Positions 14,374 through 22,720 of a stretch of DNA of 27,853 nucleotides are shown piece after piece. Where the stretch lies: positions 1-27,853 of the forward strand of contig JAPKMW010000128.1 in assembly GCA_026645575.1 (NCBI GenBank), written 5' to 3'. Source of the DNA: Caldilineaceae bacterium (GTDB taxonomy: Bacteria; Chloroflexota; Anaerolineae; Caldilineales; Caldilineaceae). Position 1 is the stretch's first letter. Each line of letters opens with the position of its first letter. The translations under genes and the position numbers were made by a program. The notes under the pieces are model-generated. The model was not told where the DNA came from. It ran no database searches and saw only the letters and a program-made list of their open reading frames with translations.

Positions 14374-15528
14374 TTACCGACTGCCGCGCTGCCCAGAGGT
14401 GCGCAAGTTGGTTGAAGAGATGTCGCTACGGAAGAGCGTTTCGGGGATGGCCGTGAAGAGATGGGCAAACTGGGCCGGCACTTCGACATCGGCTAAACTG
14501 CGAAAAATTCCCTGTTCATCTAACCGGCCAGCGACCAGAAAGCGACAGCCCACTGTTTCGATCTCCGCCAGCCCGACCATCATCTTTTCCACACTATTCT
14601 CATAATAGCGGGGCGCAAAGATCCGCACCGCAGTGTCATAGCCAACGACAAAGGTAGCGCCCGGATAAAGCCGCGCTTTCCCAATATAAGTCGGCGCGTC
14701 ACTAACGAGAACCGGGTAGCGACCGGCAAACTGACCGGCCCGCGCCAGAATCAGATCCGCAGGCAAGGGCGGTTTATCGACATTCACCGCCGATAGCTCA
14801 AAGGCGACCGGCTGGTCGAGCAGCGTTTCCGCTGCCTGCGCCATGCCCAGATGCCCCTGGTGGAGCGGGTTAAACGAACCGGAAAGAATAACCGGTGGCG
14901 GTGTGGCCGTTGGGTAGGGCAGGCCATCTGCTGTAATGCCGAAGTAATGACTGGCGCCGGTCGTCAGTGCCTGGGCTGCGTCTTGATAACGATATGTCTC
15001 GCACGTAAGCTGATCCGCCGGACGCAGCGCCAATGGTAGGGTTGCTGCCACGCCACAACCCTCAGCGATGGCTTGTAAAATTAACTGGCTGACCAGCGCC
15101 TCTTCTTCCGCCCGTGTGCGTGCCCCTTTTTCCATCACTAACTCATATTGTATAACCCCATCGGTTTGCCAACGGGCGACATGGGCGCGATGGTCGCCGC
15201 GCTTGGGCCGGTCGGTGGCGATAGCGGCTGTACAGGCAATGCCAAAGACCGGTTTGTCGGTAAGGTTCAATTGCTGGGCGCGGGTATAGGCGCGTCCGGC
15301 TAAGAGGCGCGCCGTCGAAGCTGCCACATACTGGTCCGGTTGCCGAGTGAGAAATTCATCAAAGCTAGTTTGACTGTAAGGAACAAGCGCTTCCAGCAAG
15401 GTGCGACTGGCGCCGGCCACATCCAGTAAATGGCTGAGGGCGCTATGCCCGGCCCCGGCTACGATCAATACTAGTTGCGCCGGGCTGTCATGAATGGTTT
15501 GAATCAAAGTGCGTAATTCGGTTTCCAT
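14374..15528 (-). CDS. Fusion of a CinA-C-like (NMN deamidase-like) domain and an HxGH nucleotidyltransferase domain
   Basis: Residues about 1-170 resemble the CinA C-terminal/PncC family, whose characterised members deamidate nicotinamide mononucleotide (VAGAGHSALSHLLDVAGASRT..., PVFGIACTAAIATDRPKRGDHRAHVA). Residues about 210-384 form a cytidylyltransferase-like Rossmann domain with GSFNPLHQGH (HxGH, His223 and His226) and a terminal ISSTNLR motif like the ISSTxxR of NMN adenylyltransferases. ATG at 15528 (METELRTLIQ) is preferred; a GTG at 15555 is in frame. No clear ribosome site precedes either. A protein of this type is known in plants (nucleotidylyl transferase superfamily protein annotations). 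A two-step role in pyridine nucleotide salvage is an attractive but unproven inference. It is divergent from the lipoprotein gene. Confidence 0.75.
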   Translation of the reverse strand: METELRTLIQTIHDSPAQLVLIVAGAGHSALSHLLDVAGASRTLLEALVPYSQTSFDEFLTRQPDQYVAASTARLLAGRAYTRAQQLNLTDKPVFGIACTAAIATDRPKRGDHRAHVARWQTDGVIQYELVMEKGARTRAEEEALVSQLILQAIAEGCGVAATLPLALRPADQLTCETYRYQDAAQALTTGASHYFGITADGLPYPTATPPPVILSGSFNPLHQGHLGMAQAAETLLDQPVAFELSAVNVDKPPLPADLILARAGQFAGRYPVLVSDAPTYIGKARLYPGATFVVGYDTAVRIFAPRYYENSVEKMMVGLAEIETVGCRFLVAGRLDEQGIFRSLADVEVPAQFAHLFTAIPETLFRSDISSTNLRTSGQRGSR

Positions 15529-15647
15529 GATTAATCGACAGTAAGCTGTAATCACAAATAAAGTAAGGGTACGGTATGCTACAGGGTACAGAGACCATTG
15601 AATTTGTGTACCTGTTCACAGAAAGCAACAGGCTACAAGGAGCGTGT

Positions 15648-16841
15648 ATGAACCTAAAACCAATGCTGACCCGTATCGCCACCCTTACACTGGCCAGTAT
15701 GCTGACAATGAGCACAACCGGCTGTGACGCCGTCATGGGTGTCTTTGGCATGGGCGAGAGCGCCCCGGCCGAAACAGAAAGCGTCGCCGAAACGGCACAG
15801 ACCCTACTGCCAACGCCGACGCCACCAGTGCTTGAAGTCGACGCCACACCAACAGAGGAAGCTAGCGAACCGCTCCCGGCTGTGGTTGAAGAACCAATTA
15901 CCCTGGCTCAACCGGCCCAATCGGCGCCGGCGCGTCGTGCGGTGACGATCACTGGCCCCTCCGTTAATCTGCGTAGCCAACCTGGTACGGATGCACAGAT
16001 TTTACGCACCGTCTCCGCCGGCACACAATTTGACTTTGTGGACCAAAATGGCGCCGGTGACTGGTATCAGGTCTGTTGCGTCGATAACCAAATGGCCTGG
16101 GTCTTTGCGGAACTGGCCAACGTGGAGGAAGCCGTAGCACTGCCACAAAATGGCACGGCGCTTCAGGTGCCGGCGCTCGCTGCGGCCAGTATCGAGAATC
16201 TGGGGCCAAAGATGACAACGCAGGTGCGCCCCGTTTCGCTCAATATCCCGCTGACGCCGCCGGTCTTTACCCAGTCTGACGACCCCAACGGTGTGCGCTA
16301 TGAATTCAGTGAACAAGGCTTTGCCATTACCTTGCCACGCGAGTGGCAACCGGTGGATCTCAGCGCCGACCGGATGACCAGCAGTCTGAGCGCTTTTGCC
16401 GGCGCCAATCCACAGGCCGCCGCGTTGGTGGAAGAGCAGTTTCAAAGCATTGCTAATGCGCGCTTCACCTTCTTCGCTGCCGAACTTTCTCCCGCTATCC
16501 TGGACGCCGGCTTTGCCACCAATGTGAGCCTGCTACGACAGCCATTGCCGAAAGGCATCACGCTCGACTTCTACGGCCAATTGACCGCTAAGCAGGTGCA
16601 GGAAAAGTTCGCACTAACGGCGCCTGTCTCAGTGGCCCCCGGCTCGCTGCCCGCCGGGAAAATTGTTGCGTTAAGCTATAAAATGAACGGGGTCAATGGC
16701 GAACTAGCCGTTACCACTTATCTCATTATGCAAGCGCAGACTGTCTACGACCTCACCTTTACGACGACCAGCGCACAGGCGGAAAGCTACGCTCAAACCT
16801 TTGCCATGATCGCCAAGTCGTTCCGTCTTATGCAACCATAG
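15648..16841 (+). CDS. SH3b-domain lipoprotein
   Basis: AAGGAG at 15637-15642 precedes the ATG at 15648; the frame is open to 15576, but that part lacks a leader signature. The N-terminus is a lipoprotein signal ending in STTGC, with Cys26 the lipid-modified residue. A Pro/Thr/Glu-rich spacer (residues about 40-97, with LPTPTPP and DATPTEE) leads to an SH3b domain at about 98-160 (VNLRSQPGTDAQILRTVSAGTQFDFV...WYQV). A C-terminal domain of about 180 residues follows (YEFSEQGFAITLPREWQPV...), reminiscent of PsbP/MOG1-like folds that begin with a similar Tyr-rich strand. That last resemblance is weak. The protein is outside the cell membrane and probably binds cell wall or protein. The spacing to the divergent CinA fusion is about 120 bp. 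Confidence 0.8.
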   Translation: MNLKPMLTRIATLTLASMLTMSTTGCDAVMGVFGMGESAPAETESVAETAQTLLPTPTPPVLEVDATPTEEASEPLPAVVEEPITLAQPAQSAPARRAVTITGPSVNLRSQPGTDAQILRTVSAGTQFDFVDQNGAGDWYQVCCVDNQMAWVFAELANVEEAVALPQNGTALQVPALAAASIENLGPKMTTQVRPVSLNIPLTPPVFTQSDDPNGVRYEFSEQGFAITLPREWQPVDLSADRMTSSLSAFAGANPQAAALVEEQFQSIANARFTFFAAELSPAILDAGFATNVSLLRQPLPKGITLDFYGQLTAKQVQEKFALTAPVSVAPGSLPAGKIVALSYKMNGVNGELAVTTYLIMQAQTVYDLTFTTTSAQAESYAQTFAMIAKSFRLMQP

Positions 16842-16848
16842 GACAGAC

Positions 16849-16891
16849 CCATCACCCACTCATCACAGAAATAAAAGGTGATGGGTGATGG
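16849..16891. terminator. Hairpin after the lipoprotein gene
   Basis: CCATCACCCA (16849-16858) pairs with TGGGTGATGG (16882-16891). The inner TCAC/GTGA extends the stem around an AGAAATAAAAG loop with a 4-nt bulge. It begins 8 bp after the stop codon. There is no T-run, so it would be a factor-dependent or bidirectional end, or a small repeat. Confidence 0.45.
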
Positions 16892-16927
16892 CGTATAACG
16901 TTTTAGGACCCATAAAAATATTACATT

Positions 16928-16990
16928 CTGCTCTGCGCGAGTCCGTGACTCGCCCTAGCCCGTTGCGAGTCACGGACTCGCGCAGAGCAG
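16928..16990. repeat. 26-bp perfect inverted repeat between convergent genes
   Basis: Arms 16928-16953 and 16965-16990 are exact reverse complements with an 11-nt loop (CCTAGCCCGTT). The arms read CTGCTCTGCGCGAGTCCGTG... and contain an internal GAGTC/GACTC dyad. The element ends 18 bp from the stop codon of the minus-strand isomerase gene and follows the lipoprotein gene's hairpin. A perfect 26-bp stem is too regular for chance. It may be a bidirectional transcript end or a small palindromic mobile element. Confidence 0.8.
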
Positions 16991-17008
16991 TGTGTCGCGT
17001 TATAACCT

Positions 17009-17806
17009 TTACCGCGCCCCACACGCTTGCAAACAAGCCTGCATGTGACCGCGTGATTCGGCGGCGATGATGCAGCACTGTTCCAGGCTGTACTCTTTGG
17101 CGCCGATGATTTCCAGGTTGAGCGGGCCATTGTAGCCGTTTTCATGGAGGACGCGAATATAGCCGACTAGATCGATGTCACCACGGCCATTGGCTTGCAT
17201 CTCCGGTTTGCCCGGCCCTTGCTGGCGTCCCTTGCAGTCACGAATGTGGACATGCTTGACCCGTGAGATGACCGCCGCAATCGCTTCCACCGGATTTTCG
17301 TTGGCGCGATAGATATGGGACGGATCCATGTCGATGCCAAAGTTGGGCGAGGTAATGGCCTCCATCACCTTCAGGGTTGTCGGTGTGTTATAGACCGCTG
17401 CGCCGACATGGGCTTTGACACAAAGGGTGATGCCATATTTTTCCGCCATTGTCGCCAGCGTCCCCAATTCATCCAGGGTCTGTTGCAACGTGCTGGGATC
17501 ATCGGTCTTGCCGCCAGGACCACAGTTGACAATCGGAATGCCGATTTCTACTGCCGCTTGCATGGCTTTCTCCATCTTCGCCAGGTCGCGCGAGGGTTGT
17601 TCCATCGCTAATAATTCCAGGTTGTAGGTTTGCGCCAATTGCTTAATCGTCGGGGCGATCTCCTGCCAACGGTCGAGCACCAGATGTTGGCTCATGCCGT
17701 CGATGGCGGAAATTTCAATACCGTCATAGCCGGCTAGGGCAATTTGTTTGAAGGCGGTCTCCATGTCATACCCGCCGAAGAGTACTGAATTTGCACCCAG
17801 TTTCAT
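17009..17806 (-). CDS. Sugar phosphate isomerase/epimerase (AP endonuclease 2-like TIM barrel)
   Basis: This 265-aa TIM-barrel protein of the xylose-isomerase-like family typically isomerises or epimerises sugars, keto-sugars or inositol derivatives using a divalent metal. Family strands and metal ligands are recognisable: YDGIEISA, LAMEQPS, GITLCVKAHVG, FGIDMDPSHIYR, VKHVHIRDCKG and GPLNLEIIG. The start is an ATG behind GGAGGAACCC. It lies just downstream of the medium-chain dehydrogenase on the same strand, with a 109-bp spacer of short tandem repeats. This pairing is common in sugar or polyol catabolism. The exact substrate cannot be assigned. Confidence 0.85.
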   Translation of the reverse strand: MKLGANSVLFGGYDMETAFKQIALAGYDGIEISAIDGMSQHLVLDRWQEIAPTIKQLAQTYNLELLAMEQPSRDLAKMEKAMQAAVEIGIPIVNCGPGGKTDDPSTLQQTLDELGTLATMAEKYGITLCVKAHVGAAVYNTPTTLKVMEAITSPNFGIDMDPSHIYRANENPVEAIAAVISRVKHVHIRDCKGRQQGPGKPEMQANGRGDIDLVGYIRVLHENGYNGPLNLEIIGAKEYSLEQCCIIAAESRGHMQACLQACGAR

Positions 17807-17820
17807 GGGTTCCTCCGTTG

Positions 17821-17912
17821 TGGTCAGTGGGTCAGTAGGTCAGTAAGTCAGTGGGACAGTCGGTCTTCGTTGGGGCACTGTCTTACTGTCTTACTGTTTT
17901 ACTGTCCTACTT
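17821..17912. repeat. Short tandem repeats in inverted arrangement (GTCAGTNG units, then ACTGTCTT units)
   Basis: The left half repeats GGTCAGTGG/GTCAGTAG/GTCAGTAAG units. The right half repeats ACTGTCTTACTGTCTT/ACTGTTTT/ACTGTCC, roughly the reverse complement. The half-sites can fold on one another. The stretch fills the spacer between the dehydrogenase stop and the isomerase ribosome site. Confidence 0.65.
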
Positions 17913-17915
17913 TGG

Positions 17916-18950
17916 TTAATTAATTGGGAAGCGGACGCCGAGTTTGATATTCTCTTGGGGGTGGGTCGCGATCTTAGGATACTCTACCAGTAAATCGTTA
18001 AAGTTCACAACTGGATCGACCACTGGTTCCGCATTCAATTTGCCTTCACACAGTAGTCGCCAGCAGACAGCAAAGAGCCGCTTTTCATCCCAATTCGGAT
18101 AATCGGGATTGGGTTCGCTACAGGCGCGCGAAAAGATAATCTTCGGGCGGTTCATGTGTGCCTCGGCGCCAAAATCTAGACCAGCCGGATAAGCGCTAGG
18201 CCAGGCGCCGGCGACGACGGTCCCCAGGTAGGCGACGCTACGCAGGGCGACTTGCAGCGCCAGGTAATGACCGCTGTATTCAATACAAACATCGGCGCCG
18301 CGTTTATTGGTCGTCTGTTTGATGAGCAAACCGGCATCCTGAGCAGAAGGGTCAATGACCATGTCCGCGCCACAAACCACGGCGGCGTTCCGTCGGTTCT
18401 CCAGCGGGTCGACGGCAATCACCGGGTAAGCGCCGGCCAATTTCGCCAGTTGAATGGCAAGCAAGCCAATGGCGCCCATGCCAAAGATCGCAACTGTGTC
18501 ACCAATCCGCACATTGCCATCGCGTAATGCACCCAGCGCGAAATCGGTTGGATCAAGACAGACCGCCGCTTGCCAGGGCACCCCATCCGGTAGCCGGCGC
18601 ACACTATCCGCCGCCCAGACATGTTCTTCGCGAAAGGGCGCATGACGAAAGACCTGATCACCCAGTTGGATCTGTTGCACCTCGGCGCCGACCTCAATCA
18701 CGTCGCCAACACAGATATTCCCTAGCGCAGACGGGTAGCGCACGCCACTTTCTTCCGCCCGAAAAAGCTGATACTCCGGGTCATAGCGCCCGCGTGGGGC
18801 GGCATACCCTTTGTAGACGGCCATTTCGGTGCCATGTTTAGCCGCGGCAAAACGGCTGCGCACCCGAATCTGGTTGGGCTGTAAGGTGGGGCTATCGTAC
18901 TCGTGAAAAGCGACCTGTTCTTTCCCCAACGCAATAAACTCTCGCGGCAT
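17916..18950 (-). CDS. Medium-chain dehydrogenase/reductase (zinc-type alcohol dehydrogenase-like, apparently without the catalytic Cys)
   Basis: The GroES-like fold comes first and the Rossmann domain second. The nucleotide motif GMGAIGLLAIQLAK starts at residue 157 and is followed by VIAVDPLENRR, where the Asp suggests NAD. In zinc enzymes the first zinc ligand is a Cys in a segment like (I/V)CGTD. Here the equivalent stretch reads AAAKHGTEMAVYKG (Lys38-His39), and no structural-zinc Cys cluster is visible. Either His39 takes over or the enzyme works differently. At 344 aa it is a normal length. It is the first gene of a probable pair with the isomerase/epimerase, suggesting polyol or sugar oxidation followed by isomerisation. 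The ribosome site is modest (GAGAGGAATGAGAGA). Confidence 0.85.
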   Translation of the reverse strand: MPREFIALGKEQVAFHEYDSPTLQPNQIRVRSRFAAAKHGTEMAVYKGYAAPRGRYDPEYQLFRAEESGVRYPSALGNICVGDVIEVGAEVQQIQLGDQVFRHAPFREEHVWAADSVRRLPDGVPWQAAVCLDPTDFALGALRDGNVRIGDTVAIFGMGAIGLLAIQLAKLAGAYPVIAVDPLENRRNAAVVCGADMVIDPSAQDAGLLIKQTTNKRGADVCIEYSGHYLALQVALRSVAYLGTVVAGAWPSAYPAGLDFGAEAHMNRPKIIFSRACSEPNPDYPNWDEKRLFAVCWRLLCEGKLNAEPVVDPVVNFNDLLVEYPKIATHPQENIKLGVRFPIN

Positions 18951-18973
18951 TCTCTCATTCCTCTCTCATACGG

Positions 18974-19843
18974 CTAGGCTTTGTTGTTTTGCTCTTGCTG
19001 GGCGCGGAAGTGTGCTTCGAGTGCGGCCAAGCGCGCTTCGGCTTCGGCAGCGCGTGCTTCGGCTGCTCGTCGCGCTTCGGCTTCGGCTACGGCTTGCGCC
19101 TCTGCGACATTGGCCCGTTCTTCGGCAACCCGGCGGGCGCGTTGCGCCTCTAGGTTGGTGAGCAGGTTTTCACCAGTGGCGCCATCTTCCAACCAGACTT
19201 TGCCATCTTCAATGCCAATGCGTAGGTTGAGCGTTGCCAGATAAAGTGCGCCATCTTCATCGGTGAGTATCGGCAGGTAGACACCGTCTTGTAACCGGAA
19301 ACCAACCACTTCCCAGATGATGGCGCCTTTATAAGTGCGCTGGTCGATATAGACATACTCTTGTACGCCAACCCGTGCATAATCGCGCACCTTTGTCACA
19401 CGATCCGCTTCGCGCGAGCGGGGCGAGACTACTTCGATGATCAACGCCGGGCGCGTTCCTTCTTGCTCAATCACAAATTGACTGCGATTCTGGTCACGCT
19501 TCTGCACCTGTGGGATCACCGCAATATCGGGTGCGTAGGGTTTGACTTCCGGGTGACCCCATTCGAAAACCAGATCGTGAAACACGGCGACATCGTCTTG
19601 CGCTTCCACATAGGGCCGCAACATATCATAGAGATCGTCACTGATACGGTCATGGTCAGTGCGAATCTGCATAACGTATCCTTCTTGTGGATGTAAGGCT
19701 TCTTCGGGGGTTAGGGGAATTCGCACCAATTCGGTTTGACCGTTGGCTGTGCGCACAGGTTCATAGCGCCATCCCAGCGCCCAATCACCGGTGAAGTCGC
19801 CCGCAACCGCTGAATTAGCTTGCTGTGCTGTCGTCAAACTCAT
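18974..19843 (-). CDS. Uma2-family PD-(D/E)XK nuclease-fold protein with Ala/Glu/Arg coiled-coil tail
   Basis: Uma2 (DUF820) proteins share the restriction-endonuclease fold and are numerous in Chloroflexota and cyanobacteria; their function is largely unknown. The core motif is visible as PDIAVI (Asp106) then PALIIEVVSPRSR (Glu137), and KVRDYARVGVQEYVYID matches the family. Residues about 230-289 are a charged heptad-rich coiled coil (repeated AEAEARRAAEARAAEAEARL), built of repeated GCNGARGC-type codons. AGGAGA stands about 7 nt before ATG 19843, which is preferred over the TTG at 19873. It lies between the dehydrogenase and the PEP-synthase-like gene on the same strand and is probably expressed on its own. 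Confidence 0.85.
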   Translation of the reverse strand: MSLTTAQQANSAVAGDFTGDWALGWRYEPVRTANGQTELVRIPLTPEEALHPQEGYVMQIRTDHDRISDDLYDMLRPYVEAQDDVAVFHDLVFEWGHPEVKPYAPDIAVIPQVQKRDQNRSQFVIEQEGTRPALIIEVVSPRSREADRVTKVRDYARVGVQEYVYIDQRTYKGAIIWEVVGFRLQDGVYLPILTDEDGALYLATLNLRIGIEDGKVWLEDGATGENLLTNLEAQRARRVAEERANVAEAQAVAEAEARRAAEARAAEAEARLAALEAHFRAQQEQNNKA

Positions 19844-19906
19844 GACTGAATCTCCTGAATTCCCTAATTTCAACTGGTTTTCTTTATTTTGCCACTGGTG
19901 CTTTGA

Positions 19907-22648
19907 TCACGCAAGAACCGATGCGTCAGACCCATCGACCAACTCAATCTCCCCACTCGACCCGTCCACCCGAATGCGCTGACCGGTCTTAAGCCGACTT
20001 GTTGCTTCATGGACACCAACCACCGCTGGAATGCCATATTCGCGCGCCACAACGGAGCCGTGCGTCATCAAGCCGCCGACTTCCATGACCAGCCCACCGG
20101 CTGCCAGGAAAAGAGGCGTCCAGGCCGGGTCGGTGCCAGGACAGACGAGAATTTCACCGGGGGCCAGTTGGGCGTCATGGGGATCAAAGACGACATGGAC
20201 CGTGCCTTCCACCACACCGGGGGAGACCGGACTGCCGGTAATAACTCCATCGCGATCGCCGTTAGTAGAACGCAGCCCTTCATAGAAGGACCGCCCATCG
20301 CTTAGGAGGACGCGCGGAATCTGGTTGCGCAGCTTTTCGCGGTCATAGATTGCGCGCCGTTCGGCAACAAGCGCTTTCCAATTGATGAGATAGCCGGCGG
20401 CCAGGGCTTGTAACTCCTTCAGATGTAGGAACATCAAATCATCAGGACGGTGCAGCACCCCTTGCGCAACCAACTCCTGACCGCTTTGCAGTAATCCTTC
20501 ACGTACAATCCCAAACAAGTTGATAATAAAAAATTTAGGACTTTCGCGTAGACCTGCCAAGGCGCGCATCCGTTGCGCCAGGGCGTACACCAATCGCGCC
20601 TTGATTGCACCATTCGGTTGGCGGCGGACAGCCGCTGCCAGGTCGTCGATTACCCGTTGCGCCGCCGCCTCACCCCGTGCAAAAACGGCGGCCGGCGATT
20701 GGGCGGGATCGGTAATCCGCAGATAACTCTGGATCATCTGCATCACTTGGCTGGGGTTTTCGCGCCAGCGGGGTCGTCCAAAATCGATCTCGGCCAGACC
20801 ACGCATCCCATATTGGGCAAGAAAAGCATCTACGGCGCGCTGGGCCACATGGGGTAAGCGCCCTGCTAGGTATTGTTCCGCCAGCAATGCTGCCTCCTGT
20901 TGTTGCATGAACGCCAGCGCGTTTTGATCGCCACGAATGGTCTGCGCCGTTTGCCAGAGCATCAAATCCATCTCCGTGGTGACATTGTTGGGCAACCCAC
21001 GGGCAATTTCCAGGGCACGGCGGTGACCATTGTTGGTCGCTGGCAGGGTGGCATCGGCCCAGGCAATTAAACGGTTCATGGCAATCAAGCCGGGCGCTAT
21101 GCGCGGGATGAACTGCGGCACGGCAAATTGAAAGCCGGTTTGGATGAACGCTTCGAGCAGCGCCACCCGCTCGCTTAGGCTCTTGGCGGCATTCATTTTG
21201 GCCTGAAACTGTGCCAGCGTTCTTTCCAGCAACCGTTGAACTGCCACCCGTTCGGCATCGGGTGAGCACATGGTGCGGAGTAGCGTTGGCAGGAGTGAGC
21301 GGACAAATCGACCAATGCGCAGGGCGGTTGTCCGTTGGGGCAAGCCAGCGTTTGCCAGGTCTGGTTCGGTCAACAATTGTTCGACCGCCTGCCCGATGCT
21401 TGGCTCAATGACTCCTAATACCTTACGGATGATTTTGCGCCCCAAGCGATTGCGTAGCACCAGGGTCATGCGCACCCAGAGGCGCTCACCGGCTGTTACG
21501 AGGAGCGGCTGGGTTTCCAACGTGTAATCTAAACCATAGAGCCGAGCCCCGCCGGCAAAGATCAGGCGAATGGCATCCTGTCCCAGTGGCGTTAGGGGGT
21601 CCAACATACCTTGAATGGCGCCAAAGGAGAAGTAGGCTTGCAACGGTTCCGGGAAATCCGTTTTCGGTATGGGATAGAGAGAGGTAATCGGTCGTGCCTG
21701 GAGCAAATATAACTTCCCCTCCGCCCAGCCCCATTCAATGTCTTGCGGAATGCCATAAAGCTCGGCTACCTGTTGCCCCAACTTGGTCACAGCCTCAATG
21801 ACCTGATCCGGTAATGCCTGGCGGCTGGACGCGTCCGTGTGATCTGTCACGGTGCCACCACCGGCTTGTCCACGGATGGTCAGCGCTTTGGCGCCCAGCG
21901 TTTTCTGTAAAATACGCCCACTGCGACTATCAACGATGTAGTGATCCGGCTCCACCTGCCCGGAAACGAGCGCTTCACCTAGCCCCAGTGTGGCATCAAT
22001 CACCGTTTCATTACGGTTGCCGGTTAGAGGATTGGCGGTAAAGAGGACGCCCGACGCTTCACTCTGCACCATCTCCTGTACAACAACGGAAAGCGCCACC
22101 TCATCCTGGGCAATGCTGTTCCGACTGCGATAGCCAATGGCGCGGGCCGTCCACAAACTGCCCCAACAGTTAACCACCGCTTGCAACAACGCATCTTCGC
22201 CAATGATATTGAGATAGGTATCCTGCTGACCGGCAAAGGACATTTCCGGTAGATCCTCTGCCGTGGCCGAAGAACGGACGGCCACCGCCGGCTGCCCTAG
22301 CTGTTGATAGGTGGCGCGAATGATGTCTGCGAGGACCACCGGCATGATGCCGTCACGGAACCGTTGCCGAATTTCTGCCGAATGCGCTTCCAGTGCAATC
22401 GGATCGTCCAGTTTGGCGCCTTGCAAGGTGCTTTGAATCACATCTGCCAGATGATTAGCCTGAACAAATTCCTGATAGGCTTGAGTGGTGATCAGAAACC
22501 CGCCCGGCACTGGAAAGCCAGCCTGCGCCAATTTCGCCAGATTCGCCCCTTTGCCGCCGACCTGCGCCAACGTCACCCTGTTGTCATCTAGGGGAACGAC
22601 GCCATGTAATTGTCCAACCCTGGATTCTGTCGCCAGTTGTGTAGTCAT
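19907..22648 (-). CDS. PEP-synthase-like / rifampicin-phosphotransferase-like dikinase
   Basis: The 913-aa protein has an N-terminal PPDK_N ATP-binding domain (about residues 1-330: GGKGANLAKL, AVRSSATAEDLPEMSFAGQQDTYLN, SGVLFTANPLTGN), a long central domain, and a C-terminal phospho-His domain. The swivelling His is in GGLMTHGSVVAREYGIPAVVG (His863). The PEP-binding TIM barrel that ends true PEP synthase is missing. The same order (ATP domain, middle domain, His domain) is known in rifampicin phosphotransferases and other PPDK-like kinases that transfer the beta phosphate of ATP to a small molecule. The start follows AAGGAA. The gene lies just downstream of a TetR repressor, separated by a 47-bp hairpin repeat. 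Drug or secondary-metabolite phosphorylation is a reasonable guess; the acceptor is unproven. Confidence 0.85.
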   Translation of the reverse strand: MTTQLATESRVGQLHGVVPLDDNRVTLAQVGGKGANLAKLAQAGFPVPGGFLITTQAYQEFVQANHLADVIQSTLQGAKLDDPIALEAHSAEIRQRFRDGIMPVVLADIIRATYQQLGQPAVAVRSSATAEDLPEMSFAGQQDTYLNIIGEDALLQAVVNCWGSLWTARAIGYRSRNSIAQDEVALSVVVQEMVQSEASGVLFTANPLTGNRNETVIDATLGLGEALVSGQVEPDHYIVDSRSGRILQKTLGAKALTIRGQAGGGTVTDHTDASSRQALPDQVIEAVTKLGQQVAELYGIPQDIEWGWAEGKLYLLQARPITSLYPIPKTDFPEPLQAYFSFGAIQGMLDPLTPLGQDAIRLIFAGGARLYGLDYTLETQPLLVTAGERLWVRMTLVLRNRLGRKIIRKVLGVIEPSIGQAVEQLLTEPDLANAGLPQRTTALRIGRFVRSLLPTLLRTMCSPDAERVAVQRLLERTLAQFQAKMNAAKSLSERVALLEAFIQTGFQFAVPQFIPRIAPGLIAMNRLIAWADATLPATNNGHRRALEIARGLPNNVTTEMDLMLWQTAQTIRGDQNALAFMQQQEAALLAEQYLAGRLPHVAQRAVDAFLAQYGMRGLAEIDFGRPRWRENPSQVMQMIQSYLRITDPAQSPAAVFARGEAAAQRVIDDLAAAVRRQPNGAIKARLVYALAQRMRALAGLRESPKFFIINLFGIVREGLLQSGQELVAQGVLHRPDDLMFLHLKELQALAAGYLINWKALVAERRAIYDREKLRNQIPRVLLSDGRSFYEGLRSTNGDRDGVITGSPVSPGVVEGTVHVVFDPHDAQLAPGEILVCPGTDPAWTPLFLAAGGLVMEVGGLMTHGSVVAREYGIPAVVGVHEATSRLKTGQRIRVDGSSGEIELVDGSDASVLA

Positions 22649-22667
22649 TGTTTTTTCCTTACTATTG

Positions 22668-22714
22668 ATCCGAAAATTTTCTGTTCCCGCTGGGCTACAA
22701 CCGAATTCTCGGAT
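22668..22714. repeat. 47-bp hairpin repeat, copy 2
   Basis: This copy has 44/47 identity with copy 1 at 12631-12677, in the same orientation on the plus strand. Terminal arms pair with one mismatch. It sits between the TetR stop codon (22721) and the PEP-synthase-like start (22648), inside a probable transcript. The loop CCGCTGGGCTACAACCG is invariant. It may shape read-through between the two genes. Confidence 0.8.
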
Positions 22715-22720
22715 AAGCTC

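Noticed and set aside
17821..17912. Attachment site or origin with iterons
   Set aside because: There is no dnaA/rep gene, DnaA box cluster, integrase or tRNA nearby; the tract is a simple inverted tandem repeat.
20670..21269. 199-codon minus-strand frame inside the dikinase gene
   Set aside because: It is an out-of-frame shadow of the dikinase on the same strand.
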